Positions 29,005-38,606 of a stretch of 64,000 bases of DNA are shown piece by piece. The translations under genes were made by a program, and so were the position numbers. The stretch is from an uncultured Rhizobiaceae group bacterium (lineage in GTDB: Bacteria > Pseudomonadota > Alphaproteobacteria > Rhizobiales > Rhizobiaceae). Within the stretch, counting starts at the first letter, position 1; each line of letters opens with the position of its first letter. The notes below the pieces were generated by a model that was not told where the DNA came from, did not search any database, and worked only from the letters and a program-made list of their open reading frames with translations. Where the stretch lies: contig CALGMR010000010.1 in the NCBI GenBank assembly GCA_937958815.1, forward strand, positions 1-64,000, given 5' to 3'.

Positions 29005-30375
29005 CTAAGCCACGCGTCCCAAAAGATCGCTTTTCAGTTGCGGTGAGACGCGCACTTTCAATGCAAGGGAACCGTCTTCTTTGTCTTCACGTTCTATCAC
29101 GTGGGTGTTTTCGTAAATCCAATTGAGATTGCCCATGGATTGAATTGGCAATTGGACATCAAGCACATTGTCGCCTCCGGCGATGTGTTCTTCGATCACC
29201 GTTTCCAATTCAGGTAAGCCCTGCCCCGATACGGCGGAGACCAGAATGGGATCATTCTCACCCGTCATGCGGTCTTGAAGGGCCGCTACGTTTTCTGCGT
29301 CCAGCAGATCAATCTTGTTCCAGACTTCAATCACGTTCTCATGGCCTGCTTTTGCGATGCCCAATTGATCGAGAATATTGTACACATCTTCTGCCTGCGC
29401 TGCAGTGTCAGGATCGGCAATATCGCGCACGTGCAAGATGAGTTGGGATTCAATCACCTCTTCCAATGTGGCACGGAAAGCCGCCACGAGATGGGTTGGC
29501 AGATCGGACACAAAACCCACCGTGTCAGACAGAATAACCTGCGTGCCCTCGGGCAAATGCAATTGGCGCATTGTGGGGTCTAGCGTGGCGAACAGCATGT
29601 CTTTTGCCAACACACCAGCGCCTGTGATTTTGTTGAACAGTGTGGATTTTCCCGCATTGGTGTAGCCCACGAGCGCCACAACAGGATGGGGAATTTTTTT
29701 GCGCTGGGCGCGGTGCAAATTGCGGGTTTTGCGCACCCGTTCCAATTCGCGCTCAAGCTTATTCACGCGCCCCTGCAATTGACGTCTATCAGATTCGATT
29801 TGCGTTTCACCCGGCCCGCCCAAAAAGCCACCGCTGCCACCGCCACCACCGCGCTGGCGTTCCAAGTGGGTCCAAGACCGAACGAGCCGCCCTTTTTGAT
29901 AATTCAAGTGGGCAAGTTCCACCTGCAAGCGCCCTTCTTTGGTTTGGGCGCGGGCACCAAAAATTTCAAGAATGAGCCCTGTTCTATCAAGAACCTTAGC
30001 GGTCCATTCTTTCTCCAAATTGCGCTGCTGAACGGGTGTCAGCGGATGATCGACAATCACCACGCCAGCGTCCAGCGCGACAATCAGACCTTTCAGTTCG
30101 TCCACTTTGCCCGACCCAAACAATGTGCCTGGCTTGATTTTAGTAAGACCAATTGTGCCTGAATGCACCACGTCAAGATCAATAGCGCGGGCCAGACCAA
30201 CCGCTTCCTCCAAGCGCGCCTCATCGCTGCGCTTGTGCAAGCGGCGGTTGCGCTCTGCTGCAGGCAAAGCATTGGCCGCAATCACTGGCACAAGCACAAT
30301 GGCTACACCTGAAGAATGTTCTTCAGACGTGTCTATTTGAAAGCGGGCCTTCCCGCCTATTTCATGATCGCTCAA
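29005..30375 (-). CDS. hflX: GTPase HflX
   Basis: A 456-residue ribosome-associated GTPase that splits stalled ribosomes under stress. It has the N-terminal HflX domain with the glycine-rich linker RQRGGGGGSGGFLGGPGE (residues about 170-190), then a G domain: G1 GYTNAGKSTLFN, G2 region FATLDPTMR, G3 DTVGFVSDLP and G4 NKIDLL. The C-terminus is a short basic/hydrophobic domain. In many rhizobia hfq is directly upstream; here the upstream neighbour is a divergent DUF930 gene instead. A palindromic repeat lies just after the stop. Confidence 0.95.
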   Translation of the reverse strand: MSDHEIGGKARFQIDTSEEHSSGVAIVLVPVIAANALPAAERNRRLHKRSDEARLEEAVGLARAIDLDVVHSGTIGLTKIKPGTLFGSGKVDELKGLIVALDAGVVIVDHPLTPVQQRNLEKEWTAKVLDRTGLILEIFGARAQTKEGRLQVELAHLNYQKGRLVRSWTHLERQRGGGGGSGGFLGGPGETQIESDRRQLQGRVNKLERELERVRKTRNLHRAQRKKIPHPVVALVGYTNAGKSTLFNKITGAGVLAKDMLFATLDPTMRQLHLPEGTQVILSDTVGFVSDLPTHLVAAFRATLEEVIESQLILHVRDIADPDTAAQAEDVYNILDQLGIAKAGHENVIEVWNKIDLLDAENVAALQDRMTGENDPILVSAVSGQGLPELETVIEEHIAGGDNVLDVQLPIQSMGNLNWIYENTHVIEREDKEDGSLALKVRVSPQLKSDLLGRVA

Positions 30376-30575
30376 AGGGTGATGTTCTCATCAAATTTCA
30401 TAAAACAACAATGGCACAGATTGTGACTGCACGTCCAACATTCAAGCGAGGAAATGGTTCCATAGCTGCTGAACTGGCGCAAATTTGACTAACCGTGTGC
30501 TGGAGTTGCATTGTTAGTCTGCAGGCTTCGCAATATTTTCTTCATGTGCTTGTCGCAACCGCCCACCAGGTCATC

Positions 30576-31412
30576 ATGAAATTCACGTCTGGCAGTCTTA
30601 CCTCACTCTTCCTACACGGATTTTTAGTGTACGTGCTGGTTGTTGGCTTGCCGACTTTTGCTTTGGAGCCTGAAAAGCCCAAAGCCATCCAAGTGGAACT
30701 GGTGCCTCCACCTAAAAAGCCAGCCCCCAAGCCGCTGCAGAAGCCAAAAGCAATCGATAAGCCGAAGCCTTTGCCAAAGAAAACTGTGAAGGTTGAAAAA
30801 CCAAAGCGGCCACCGGTAAAAACCCTGCGTCCAGTGCAAAAATTCGATGAAAAAACCACGGAAGCAAAGACACAGAAACAAACGAAAACGGATGTTGAAA
30901 AAAAACTCACAAAGGCTCCTGATCCGCAGCCACCAAAGCAACAACAAGCCAGTTTAGACCCGATTGTCAGCAAACCTGATGTGTCCAAGCTGGAGCCGGT
31001 TGCTGCCTTTGTTCCAAGGCCTTCAAAACCGGCTTCCAGACCGGCCAAACCAAGGAAGGTTCAAAAGGCTGCTCTGTCACGTCGCAAAACCAAAAAGTCT
31101 GTTGCGACAACGGCCAAAGGCAATGTGAAGCGTGGCCGTCGTGCAGGGCAGTTGTGCGTGAGCGAATTGCGCAGTCAATTGGTTACGGCCAATCCTCCAC
31201 GCCTGCCCGACCGTTTGCCAACTTACCGACTGACAAATGGCAATGTGTTGCAAGTGAACAGATCTGCCTTCCGCGAAAACTCTCGTTGGATCAATCTCAA
31301 ATTTCGATGTGAAGTCGACAAGGCCGCAACCGAAGTTGTTTCCTTCAGATTTGAAATCGGAACAGTCATTCCGCGCTCACAATGGGCGCGCCGCGGTTTG
31401 CCTGCGTCGTAG
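30576..31412 (+). CDS. DUF930 protein with TonB-like N-terminus
   Basis: About 278 residues from the ATG at 30576; an earlier in-frame ATG (30495) adds 27 unlikely residues. One transmembrane helix near the N-terminus (LTSLFLHGFLVYVLVVGLP) is followed by a Pro/Lys-rich segment (about residues 38-210), similar to the periplasm-spanning region of TonB. The C-terminal 90 residues form the DUF930 domain, starting LCVSELRSQL with a second cysteine in FRCEVDKA. The topology suggests an inner-membrane-anchored protein reaching across the periplasm. No TonB C-terminal domain, ExbB or ExbD is visible, so energy transduction is not implied. Confidence 0.8.
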   Translation: MKFTSGSLTSLFLHGFLVYVLVVGLPTFALEPEKPKAIQVELVPPPKKPAPKPLQKPKAIDKPKPLPKKTVKVEKPKRPPVKTLRPVQKFDEKTTEAKTQKQTKTDVEKKLTKAPDPQPPKQQQASLDPIVSKPDVSKLEPVAAFVPRPSKPASRPAKPRKVQKAALSRRKTKKSVATTAKGNVKRGRRAGQLCVSELRSQLVTANPPRLPDRLPTYRLTNGNVLQVNRSAFRENSRWINLKFRCEVDKAATEVVSFRFEIGTVIPRSQWARRGLPAS

Positions 31413-31461
31413 ACCAGAATGAGGGCGGCAGGGTCAAACGCTTATTACAATGATTTGAACA

Positions 31462-31524
31462 AGTGTTTTATTACATCCCACGGTCTTCTGATTGTAGTGT
31501 TTTGAATCTCAAATTGAGTGTTTT
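31462..31524 (+). promoter_or_regulatory. Three direct repeats AGTGTTTT upstream of the Tat-exported hydrolase
   Basis: AGTGTTTT occurs at 31462, 31496 and 31517, spaced 34 and 21 bases apart, roughly three and two helical turns. The last copy ends 17 bases before the start codon. They may be binding sites for an unknown regulator. Confidence 0.3.
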
Positions 31525-31541
31525 ATTCAAGGAGTCTGCAT

Positions 31542-32498
31542 ATGCCTGAAGTTATTATTTCCCGCCGCAATGTCTTGTTGAGTGCAACCGCCGGCCTTGT
31601 TGCTGCAGCGTCTCCCATCGCCTCTCACGTAGCGTTGGCAAAGGCAGAGCTAAAAGGTCCAGCCATTCCAAGTTTTGCTCGGTTTAAGGTTGGTGAGTTT
31701 GAAGTCACGACCTTACTCGCTGGTCAAAGAACGGCACCCGGCGACCCACAAGGCACATTTGCAATGAATGTGGAAAAGGAAGAATTTGAAAGGGTTTCAA
31801 AAGAGCATTTTCTACCGACCGATATTGCTAAATTCTTTTTCACACCAACTGTGGTGAATACGGGCAATGAACTGGTGCTCTTTGACGCTGGTTTAGGCGG
31901 CGAAACACCGGGCATTTTATCAGCATTGCAAAGCGCTGGTTACACAGCCGAACAAATTGATGTTGTGGTCATCACCCACATGCACCCGGATCACATTGGC
32001 GGCCTCATGACAGGCGGCAAACCCACATTTGCAAATGCGCGCTACGTCACAGGGTCGAAAGAATATGATTTCTGGTCGCCGAAAGGAGCCGACAATCGAA
32101 TCGGCAAGCTGATGATCAGCAATGTAAATCCATTGGCTGAGAAAATGACATTTCTCAAAGGTGGTGGGACAGTTGTCTCCGGCATCACTGCCGAGGAGTC
32201 TTTCGGCCATACCCCTGGTCACATGTGCTATCGTTTGGAAAGCAAGGGACAGCAACTGATGATACTTGGTGATCTGGCAAATCACTATGTGTGGTCTTTG
32301 GCTTATCCTGATTGGGAAGTGCGTTTTGATGCAGATAAAGCCGCAGCCGCTGCGTCACGGCGTAAGATATTGGGGATAGCTGCGGCCGACCGCATTCCTG
32401 TTATTGGCTACCACCTGCCCTTCCCCGCGCTCGGATATGTAGACACCCGTGGCAGCGGTTTTCATTACGTTCCTGCAAGCTATCAACTGCAATTATAA
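31542..32498 (+). CDS. Tat-exported metallo-beta-lactamase-fold hydrolase
   Basis: A 318-residue enzyme from the ATG at 31542, with AAGGAG 7 bases upstream. The N-terminus is a twin-arginine signal, SRRNVLLSATAG followed by a hydrophobic stretch ending near VALAKA, implying folded export to the periplasm. The dinuclear metal motif is THMHPDH near residue 150, with later ligand His in FGHTPGHM and Asp in ILGDLANHY, and a C-terminal His in IPVIGYHLPFP. Lactonase-like and other hydrolases share this pattern; the substrate is not predictable. It is convergent with the dehydratase gene that follows. Confidence 0.82.
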   Translation: MPEVIISRRNVLLSATAGLVAAASPIASHVALAKAELKGPAIPSFARFKVGEFEVTTLLAGQRTAPGDPQGTFAMNVEKEEFERVSKEHFLPTDIAKFFFTPTVVNTGNELVLFDAGLGGETPGILSALQSAGYTAEQIDVVVITHMHPDHIGGLMTGGKPTFANARYVTGSKEYDFWSPKGADNRIGKLMISNVNPLAEKMTFLKGGGTVVSGITAEESFGHTPGHMCYRLESKGQQLMILGDLANHYVWSLAYPDWEVRFDADKAAAAASRRKILGIAAADRIPVIGYHLPFPALGYVDTRGSGFHYVPASYQLQL

Positions 32499-32512
32499 TT
32501 GCTGAAAACAAA

Positions 32513-32539
32513 GATCACGCTCGCAATGCGGGCGTGATC
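32513..32539. terminator. Hairpin between convergent hydrolase and dehydratase genes
   Basis: GATCACGCTCGC pairs with GCGGGCGTGATC across a 3-base loop (one T-G wobble). The stem is strong but there is no long T-tract, so termination is likely but not certain. Confidence 0.5.
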
Positions 32540-32557
32540 AATTTGTCCCGCCTTCAT

Positions 32558-33532
32558 TTACCCCGCCAGCGCGCGCGCCATCATTTCGGGGTCGATGTTT
32601 CCGCCTGAAAGTGTGGCGACAACTGTTTTGCCTTTTACGTCCAACTTCCCTGCAAGCAATGCGGCGAGCGTGATTGCGCCACCTGGTTCTGCAACCAGTT
32701 TGAGTTCGTGGTAGGCGAAAGCGACGGCAGCTAACGCTTCATCGTCGGAAGCTGTAAGCCCTTCGCCCACATTGCCTTTGCAAATGGCGAAGGAGAGTTC
32801 GCCCGGGCTTGGGGTGACAATGGCGTCACAAATGCTTGGTGCTTTGGAATTGTCACCAACAATTTCGCCAGCCTCATGGGAACGGCGTTGATCGTCATAT
32901 CCGTCCGGCTCCACGGTGTGCATGGTGCACTTGGGGAAATGCTTTTGCATGGCAAGGAGTGTTCCTGCCAACAAGCCGCCCCCACCCGTGCACACCAAAA
33001 CATGATCAGGCGTTTTCCCCATGGCTTCCATGTCTTCGGCAATTTCCAGCCCCGTTGTGCCTTGGCCTGCAATGACATGGAAATTCTCGTATGGGTGAAT
33101 GATTGGTGCACCGAGTTCTTCGCCCAATTCGACCACCAATTTTTCACGATCTTGCGTGGCGCGGTCATACTCCACAATCTCAGCTCCAGAACGCATTGTT
33201 CTGTCCTTTTTCGATTGTGGCGCATCGGATGGCATGAGGATTGTGGCGTGAATGCCTTTCATGCGCGCTGCTTCTGCCACCCCTTGAGCATGGTTGCCTG
33301 ATGAACACGCCACAACGCCTGTTTGCTTCGCGCTTTCTGGCAGGTTGCTAACTGCATTATACCCACCGCGAAATTTAAAACTGCCCGTGCGCTGCAAACA
33401 TTCCGCCTTGAAATAGATCTGCGCATCTAAGCGATCATTCAGCACTTGCGATGTGACAAGCGGCGTGCGCACGGCCTGCCCTTTCAAAAGGTCAGCAGCA
33501 GCAGCAATGTCGGCATATGTGGGCAGGCTCAT
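32558..33532 (-). CDS. Threonine dehydratase-like PLP enzyme (threonine/serine ammonia-lyase or racemase group)
   Basis: A 324-residue fold-type II PLP enzyme from the ATG at 33532 (MSLPTYADIAAAADLL); upstream extension of the frame runs antisense through the next gene and is rejected. The PLP lysine lies in RTGSFKFRGGYNA near residue 58, the substrate loop is SSGNHAQGVA and the phosphate-binding loop is CTGGGGLLAGTLL. No C-terminal ACT regulatory domain is present, so it is the short catabolic kind; serine racemase and threo-3-hydroxyaspartate ammonia-lyase have the same layout and cannot be excluded. It is divergent from the SDR gene. Confidence 0.85.
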   Translation of the reverse strand: MSLPTYADIAAAADLLKGQAVRTPLVTSQVLNDRLDAQIYFKAECLQRTGSFKFRGGYNAVSNLPESAKQTGVVACSSGNHAQGVAEAARMKGIHATILMPSDAPQSKKDRTMRSGAEIVEYDRATQDREKLVVELGEELGAPIIHPYENFHVIAGQGTTGLEIAEDMEAMGKTPDHVLVCTGGGGLLAGTLLAMQKHFPKCTMHTVEPDGYDDQRRSHEAGEIVGDNSKAPSICDAIVTPSPGELSFAICKGNVGEGLTASDDEALAAVAFAYHELKLVAEPGGAITLAALLAGKLDVKGKTVVATLSGGNIDPEMMARALAG

Positions 33533-33764
33533 AATAGGCGGTCCAAACTCAAGATGTGAAAACGCTAAAGCATGTCTCATCTCATATGCAACAGACGTTG
33601 CACTAACGCTGCGCGTCTTCTGACGGTTTTTGAAAATCTTTAGACAATGCGTGCTTTTGAACCTGACGCAATCGAGGGAAAACAGCATTTTTTCATTTGT
33701 AGAGTTGGCAAACGCCATCAATTGATTACACACTGGTGCCAATAACATTTTAGGAGTTTGTTCC

Positions 33765-34544
33765 ATGGATTTGGGAATCAGTGGCCGCAAGGCAATCGTA
33801 TGTGCATCTAGCGAAGGGCTCGGCAAAGGCTGTGCCGTGGCGTTGGCGCAAGCGGGCTGCGAAGTGATCGTCAATGCACGCACCGAAACAACGGTTGAAG
33901 CTACTGTTGCCGAAATTAAGGCTGCCACGGGTGCAACAGTTGTTGGTGTTGCGGCAGATGTTGGAACGCCGGAAGGGCAAAAGGCTATTCTTGCCGCCTG
34001 CCCCAACCCAGATATTTTGGTGAACAACAATGGTGGCCCGCCGCGCAAAAACTACAATGAGCTTGATCGCCAAGCCATGATTGACGGTGTTGTGCAAAAC
34101 ATGATCACACCAATTGAGCTGATCCAATCCGTTGCTGACGGAATGGCGGAACGGAAATTCGGCCGCATCGTCAACATCACATCGCTCTCTGTATTGATGC
34201 CTATTGAAGGTCTTGACCTATCTTCTGGAGCGCGTGCTGGCTTGACCGCGTTTCTGGCAGGCGTTCGCCCGCTTTACGCTTCGAGCAATGTCACCATGAA
34301 CAATCTGCTCCCGGGTAAAATGGACACAAAACGCCTGCAAGGTGGCATTGCAGCCGGAGCTAAAGCTGCAGGCATCAGCGTTGAAGAAGCTGCAAAAGCG
34401 CAGAGTGATGCTATTCCTGCAAAGCGCTTCGGCACAGCGGAGGAATTCGGCAACACATGTGCATTCTTGTGCTCACAATATGCCGGTTATATTACGGGCC
34501 AGAACATTTTGATGGATGGCGGGCTTTATCCGCATTCGTTCTAA
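33765..34544 (+). CDS. Atypical SDR-family protein lacking the usual catalytic Tyr-Lys pair
   Basis: A 259-residue Rossmann-fold protein. The cofactor motif is ASSEGLGKG near residue 14 instead of the common TGxxxGIG, and the NAG-like motif is NNNGGPP. Where classical SDRs have YxxxK about 14 residues after the catalytic Ser, the sequence reads LSSGARAGL, with Ser for Tyr and Arg for Lys. Related 3-oxoacyl-ACP-reductase-like subgroups share this divergence, so it is probably a conserved, altered active site rather than a mutation. The C-terminus has the standard GQNILMDGGLYPHSF. An AGGAG site precedes the ATG. Substrate unknown. Confidence 0.8.
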   Translation: MDLGISGRKAIVCASSEGLGKGCAVALAQAGCEVIVNARTETTVEATVAEIKAATGATVVGVAADVGTPEGQKAILAACPNPDILVNNNGGPPRKNYNELDRQAMIDGVVQNMITPIELIQSVADGMAERKFGRIVNITSLSVLMPIEGLDLSSGARAGLTAFLAGVRPLYASSNVTMNNLLPGKMDTKRLQGGIAAGAKAAGISVEEAAKAQSDAIPAKRFGTAEEFGNTCAFLCSQYAGYITGQNILMDGGLYPHSF

Positions 34545-34649
34545 AAACTGCTTAAAGCGGTTGGGGCTTAACCCAATCGCAAAGTGTTGCTGATATTTCT
34601 TGGCGCAGACGACGCTCTTTGTGGGCGTCACCTGTGCTAAGGAACTATC

Positions 34650-35804
34650 TTGCCTCTGAAATTGCGCCAAAAATGCCTTTTGTCACTGCCAAAGACCTTG
34701 TCTTTGCTTGCAGGCGCTTTGGTTGTAATTTTTGTAGCTTCTGCAGCCGTGGATTTGGTTTCAACTTCTGCACACGCCCAATCAGCCACGTGTAAGCGTC
34801 TTGAACGTCAATTGGCGTCATCTGGCAGTGGGCGCATCTCCAAACGCTATGCAAAGGCCATTCGGTCGCAAAATCGACAGATCAAAAAGGTTCAACGCTC
34901 CATGCGCAGCTACGGTTGCGCCTCTAAAAAACGTCTTTTCAAGCGCGAAGCTCATGCCTCTTGCGGAAATTTGCGCAGCACTTTGGGCCGTATGAAGAGT
35001 AATTTGGCGTCCCTAAAACGCAAGGGTGGCTCGAAAGGCCTGAGCCGCAGCGAAAAAAGACGCATTCAAAGGTCTTTGAAACGCAACGGCTGCGGGCAAT
35101 ATGCCAGTGTGAATCGAAAAGAAAAACGCCGCACCATTCTTGAACAAATTTTTGGCAGATCCAAAAAGAAAAAGGCTCGCGAAAAAGGTAGTGCAGAAAA
35201 AGACTGGAAAGAATTGAAGCGCGATCGGCGCAAGAAATCAAAGTCCAATCCAAATCTTCGAAATTACGGCACCGTTAGAACTGTTTGTGTGCGCACCTGC
35301 GACGGCTACCATTTCCCCGTCAGCTTCTCGACCCGCAAGTCGAATGTTGAGCGAGATTCAGCCGCGTGTGCCAACCTTTGCCCCGGCACGGAGACAGAGC
35401 TCTACGTTCATAAGTCAGGCGGGGAATCGTCTGCCAAAATGACATCTGTGCTGACCGGTCTTCCCTACAGCGAATTGCCGAACGCTTTTGCTTATAAGGA
35501 AAGTTACAACGCAAATTGCAGCTGTAATTATCGCGTGTTGAAGCGTGAAAAACCAACGGTTGAAGTTACACCCGAACAACAAGAGCAATTGGATGAAGAA
35601 GCGCAACGCAGAATGATCTCGCGCATTGCACTCCCTGTTTGGCGCTCAGATCGCGGTCAAGACCCGGAGACCATCAGCAACCGCAAAGGATTGCTGACAA
35701 TGGAAACCGTCAAAACTTTGAAACAAACCGAAGGTGAAACAAAACTCGCTTCACGCAGTTCAAAGATCAGGGTAATCGGCGAAGAGTTTCTTCCGAACCA
35801 ATAA
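34650..35804 (+). CDS. DUF2865 exported basic protein
   Basis: A 384-residue protein beginning at TTG with AAGGAA 6 bases upstream. A signal peptide of about 45 residues ends at SAHAQSAT. The mature N-terminal half is very basic and rich in Lys, Arg and Ser, with regularly spaced cysteines ([27 protein letters not shown]). The C-terminal half holds the DUF2865 core: [36 protein letters not shown] and the tail NANCSCNYR. The paired cysteines suggest a disulfide-stabilised periplasmic fold. Its 3' end overlaps gltX by 38 bases on the opposite strand. Function unknown. Confidence 0.8.
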   Translation: MPLKLRQKCLLSLPKTLSLLAGALVVIFVASAAVDLVSTSAHAQSATCKRLERQLASSGSGRISKRYAKAIRSQNRQIKKVQRSMRSYGCASKKRLFKREAHASCGNLRSTLGRMKSNLASLKRKGGSKGLSRSEKRRIQRSLKRNGCGQYASVNRKEKRRTILEQIFGRSKKKKAREKGSAEKDWKELKRDRRKKSKSNPNLRNYGTVRTVCVRTCDGYHFPVSFSTRKSNVERDSAACANLCPGTETELYVHKSGGESSAKMTSVLTGLPYSELPNAFAYKESYNANCSCNYRVLKREKPTVEVTPEQQEQLDEEAQRRMISRIALPVWRSDRGQDPETISNRKGLLTMETVKTLKQTEGETKLASRSSKIRVIGEEFLPNQ

Positions 35805-37143
35805 GCGGCAACAAGTCGGCCAATTCAGGGCCATGGCCCTGCCCTGTGAGCGCCAACCGCAAGGGCATGAACAATCCACGTCCCTTACGCCCTGTTTTTT
35901 CTTTCAAGGCTGACGTCCAGGTGGACCAAATGGATGCATCCCAAGGGGCAGCAGGCAAAAGTGTTTTGGCTTCTTTGAGGAAGTCCACATCTTCTGCATC
36001 AATCTCTGCCGCTTCAAACTTGCCAGCCACGATATCCGCCCACTGTTTAACATCGGCAAAGCGTGACAGGTTTGGACGTGCCGCTTCCCAAAACGCTTCT
36101 CCCAGATCACACTCCATCGCTTCAAGGCGAGGTTGAGCATCCGTATACGACATCTCGTGCAATAGTTTTTCGTTCAATGCGACCAAGTCTGCAGGGTCGA
36201 ACTTTGAATTGGACTTGGAGACCTTTGTAAAATCAAGGGTGTCCCCCAACACTTCCATGCTCACACACGCCTCAATCGCCTGCCCTGTGCCCGTGAGTGT
36301 TGCCATTGATGCAATTGACATGGGTTCAAGGCCATCTTCACGAAGGCTCATAACCGACAGTGCACCTGTGCGTTTGGACAGGCCTTCGCCCGAAGCATCT
36401 TGCAACAGATTGTGGTGACCAAACTCCGGCACCACGTCGCCTATGGCTTCGAAAATTGCAATCTGTGCGCCTGTGTTGGCGATATGATCGCCACCGCGAA
36501 TAACGTGGGTAACGCCCATATCAAGATCATCCACCACAGATGGAAGGGTATAAAGATAAGTGCCGTCACCGCGCACCAGAACCGGGTCTGACATAGACGC
36601 CAGATCAACCGTTTGTTCGCCCCGCAAAACGTCGTCAAACTTCACTTCCGTGCGGCGAGTTTCAAACGGTGTGTCGGCGAAGTTGGGCAACAAAAAGCGC
36701 CAATGAGGCTTCTTGCCTTCTGCTTCCAATGCATCACGCTCTTCTTGTGTCAGTTTCAAGGCTGCACGGTCGTAGACCGGTGCCAAACCACGCGCCATCA
36801 GGCGCTTACGGCGGCGGTCGATCTCATCGGGCGTTTCATAACAGGCATACAGTAAACCAGCATCGCGCAATTGTTTGGCAACTTCATCATAAAGTTCAAA
36901 ACGGCTGGATTGTTTTTCAACCCGATCAGGATGAATGCCCATCCATGCCAAGTCTTCCACGATGCCGTCTGCAAACTCTTGGGTGGAACGCTCTTGATCC
37001 GTATCATCAAGACGCAGCACAAATTGGCCACCATTCTTTTTGGCGTAAAGCCAATTGAACAAAGCTGTGCGCATATTGCCAATATGCAAGCGCCCAGTTG
37101 GCGATGGTGCAAAACGAACGATTGGAGATGATGTACTGGTCAT
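35767..37143 (-). CDS. gltX: Glutamyl-tRNA synthetase
   Basis: A 458-residue class I synthetase. The HIGH-type motif is HIGN in [21 protein letters not shown], split here as [13 protein letters not shown], and the KMSKS-like motif is [10 protein letters not shown]. The anticodon-binding C-terminal region is alpha-helical. Alphaproteobacteria commonly carry two GltX proteins and an amidotransferase, so one may also charge tRNA-Gln; which this is cannot be told here. The last 38 bases overlap the end of the convergent DUF2865 gene, an unusually long coding overlap. Length is within the normal 450-490 range. Confidence 0.94.
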   Translation of the reverse strand: MTSTSSPIVRFAPSPTGRLHIGNMRTALFNWLYAKKNGGQFVLRLDDTDQERSTQEFADGIVEDLAWMGIHPDRVEKQSSRFELYDEVAKQLRDAGLLYACYETPDEIDRRRKRLMARGLAPVYDRAALKLTQEERDALEAEGKKPHWRFLLPNFADTPFETRRTEVKFDDVLRGEQTVDLASMSDPVLVRGDGTYLYTLPSVVDDLDMGVTHVIRGGDHIANTGAQIAIFEAIGDVVPEFGHHNLLQDASGEGLSKRTGALSVMSLREDGLEPMSIASMATLTGTGQAIEACVSMEVLGDTLDFTKVSKSNSKFDPADLVALNEKLLHEMSYTDAQPRLEAMECDLGEAFWEAARPNLSRFADVKQWADIVAGKFEAAEIDAEDVDFLKEAKTLLPAAPWDASIWSTWTSALKEKTGRKGRGLFMPLRLALTGQGHGPELADLLPLIGSEETLRRLP

Positions 37144-37265
37144 GTGAGAGCCTTAAGCTTGTCTCATGTCTATTGCCCCGTAGGCGCACCAAGAAAGACG
37201 CGTTTGTTGAGACAATTGCGATTTTGATAAGATTGCCCCTGCTCTAGTTGAGCCGGACGAAAAAC

Positions 37266-38504
37266 TCAACGTTTGATCGCGCCACCGCATTCGATTTTGC
37301 GCCGCGCAAACAGTGTCCGCGAAACAAACAGCATCAAAAGTGCAGCTGCAAAGCAATATGCGGCAATGAACTGCAATTGAGTTGGAAACGAGACGCCTTG
37401 ATCTATCAGCAGGCCCGTTGCGCCTGGTCCTGCAGCAGAGAAAAAGACCATGCCCGCCATGACGAAAGCGCGAATGGAACCGAGATGTTTCACGCCATAA
37501 ATTTCCGGCCACAACGCGCCGAACAGCGCAGAAGACACGCCGTAACTCAGGCCAATAAAAATCATACTGACAAAGATTGTGCTGACGGTGCCAAATCCAC
37601 CCAGAATGAGACACGCAACGCCCAAGGGCACCATGAACAGAGGGAGCAATTGAATGGCACTCCAGCGGTCTATTGCAAAGCCCGTGGCAATAGACCCGAT
37701 AACGGTGGTCGCTGCCATAAGCGCAAATGAATTGGCCCAAGCGAGTTTTGACCATCCGTTGAGCTCGATCAAATAATCTTGGTGGAACCAGATTGAAGTT
37801 CCAATAAAGGCTGGCGACAAAACGCCCATGCACATCAGCCAAAACATGGGATCGCGTAGAACTTCCCCACGCCGCCATTGTTTTCCGAACTCCTCTGCGC
37901 TGGCCGCTTCACCAGACTGACTGCGTGGTATGCGTTCTTCTTTCATCAATAAGAACACGGCAGGAAGCGCGACCAGTATCAGCAAAGCTGCAGCTGCAAA
38001 CCATGTACCGCGCCAGCCGAGATAAAGGCCCAGAGCGACAAACAGCGTTGGTGCAATGGCCTCTGAAAATTGATGGCCAATAGAAGTTGATGCCACAGCC
38101 TTGCCGCGGTTGGCCGAATACCAGCGCCCCATTGCCGTCATTGCCGTATGGCCCATCATTCCCTGGCCAAAAAGGCGCAGCAAATAGAGCGTCACAACCA
38201 GAAGCGGCACACTGGTGACAATTGCCATTGATGTAGTGGCAACCGCCAGCATGGAAATGACAACGACAGAGCAAAACGCAACCGATGTTTTGTCCACCAA
38301 TCGACCAACAAACGGAAGGCTCAGTGCACTGGCCAGTGTGGCCACCATATAGACAGTGCCAAATCCCCCGTGGCTCAGGTCAAATTCAGCTCGAATTTGA
38401 GCTCCCCAAATTGAAATGAAGAAAGTTTGTCCAAATGCGGAAAAGAATGTGAGCAAGAAGCCGCCGAACAACCAGCGCGCATTCTCACGATAAAAGGCAA
38501 GCAT
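37266..38504 (-). CDS. Major facilitator superfamily transporter
   Basis: A 412-residue integral membrane protein with about 12 hydrophobic helices in two halves, for example WLFGGFLLTFFSAFGQTFF near the start and GTVYMVATLASALSLPFVGR leading into the cytoplasmic loop GRLVDKTS, the MFS motif A position. The central loop (about residues 195-215, KEERIPRSQSGEAASAEE) is hydrophilic. It resembles oxalate/formate-antiporter-like or general MFS carriers, and the substrate cannot be assigned. It lies between gltX and mrcA on the same strand, 122 bases from gltX, likely with its own promoter. Confidence 0.85.
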   Translation of the reverse strand: MLAFYRENARWLFGGFLLTFFSAFGQTFFISIWGAQIRAEFDLSHGGFGTVYMVATLASALSLPFVGRLVDKTSVAFCSVVVISMLAVATTSMAIVTSVPLLVVTLYLLRLFGQGMMGHTAMTAMGRWYSANRGKAVASTSIGHQFSEAIAPTLFVALGLYLGWRGTWFAAAALLILVALPAVFLLMKEERIPRSQSGEAASAEEFGKQWRRGEVLRDPMFWLMCMGVLSPAFIGTSIWFHQDYLIELNGWSKLAWANSFALMAATTVIGSIATGFAIDRWSAIQLLPLFMVPLGVACLILGGFGTVSTIFVSMIFIGLSYGVSSALFGALWPEIYGVKHLGSIRAFVMAGMVFFSAAGPGATGLLIDQGVSFPTQLQFIAAYCFAAALLMLFVSRTLFARRKIECGGAIKR

Positions 38505-38606
38505 TCTGGTGACTCAAACAGCGATATCTTGCTTTGTTTATGCCTGATTTAAGAATTTCCGCAAACCGGAAGTTCGCTTTGGCATGAGGCTGTAAGGAAG
38601 GACGGC

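Noticed and set aside
33533..34048. Upstream extension of the threonine dehydratase frame by 172 codons
   Set aside because: It lies antisense to the start of the SDR gene and has no family similarity; the family start is at MSLPTYADI (33532).
34561..34576. TTGGG-GCTTAA-CCCAA hairpin after the SDR gene
   Set aside because: Short stem without a T-tract; too weak to call a terminator.
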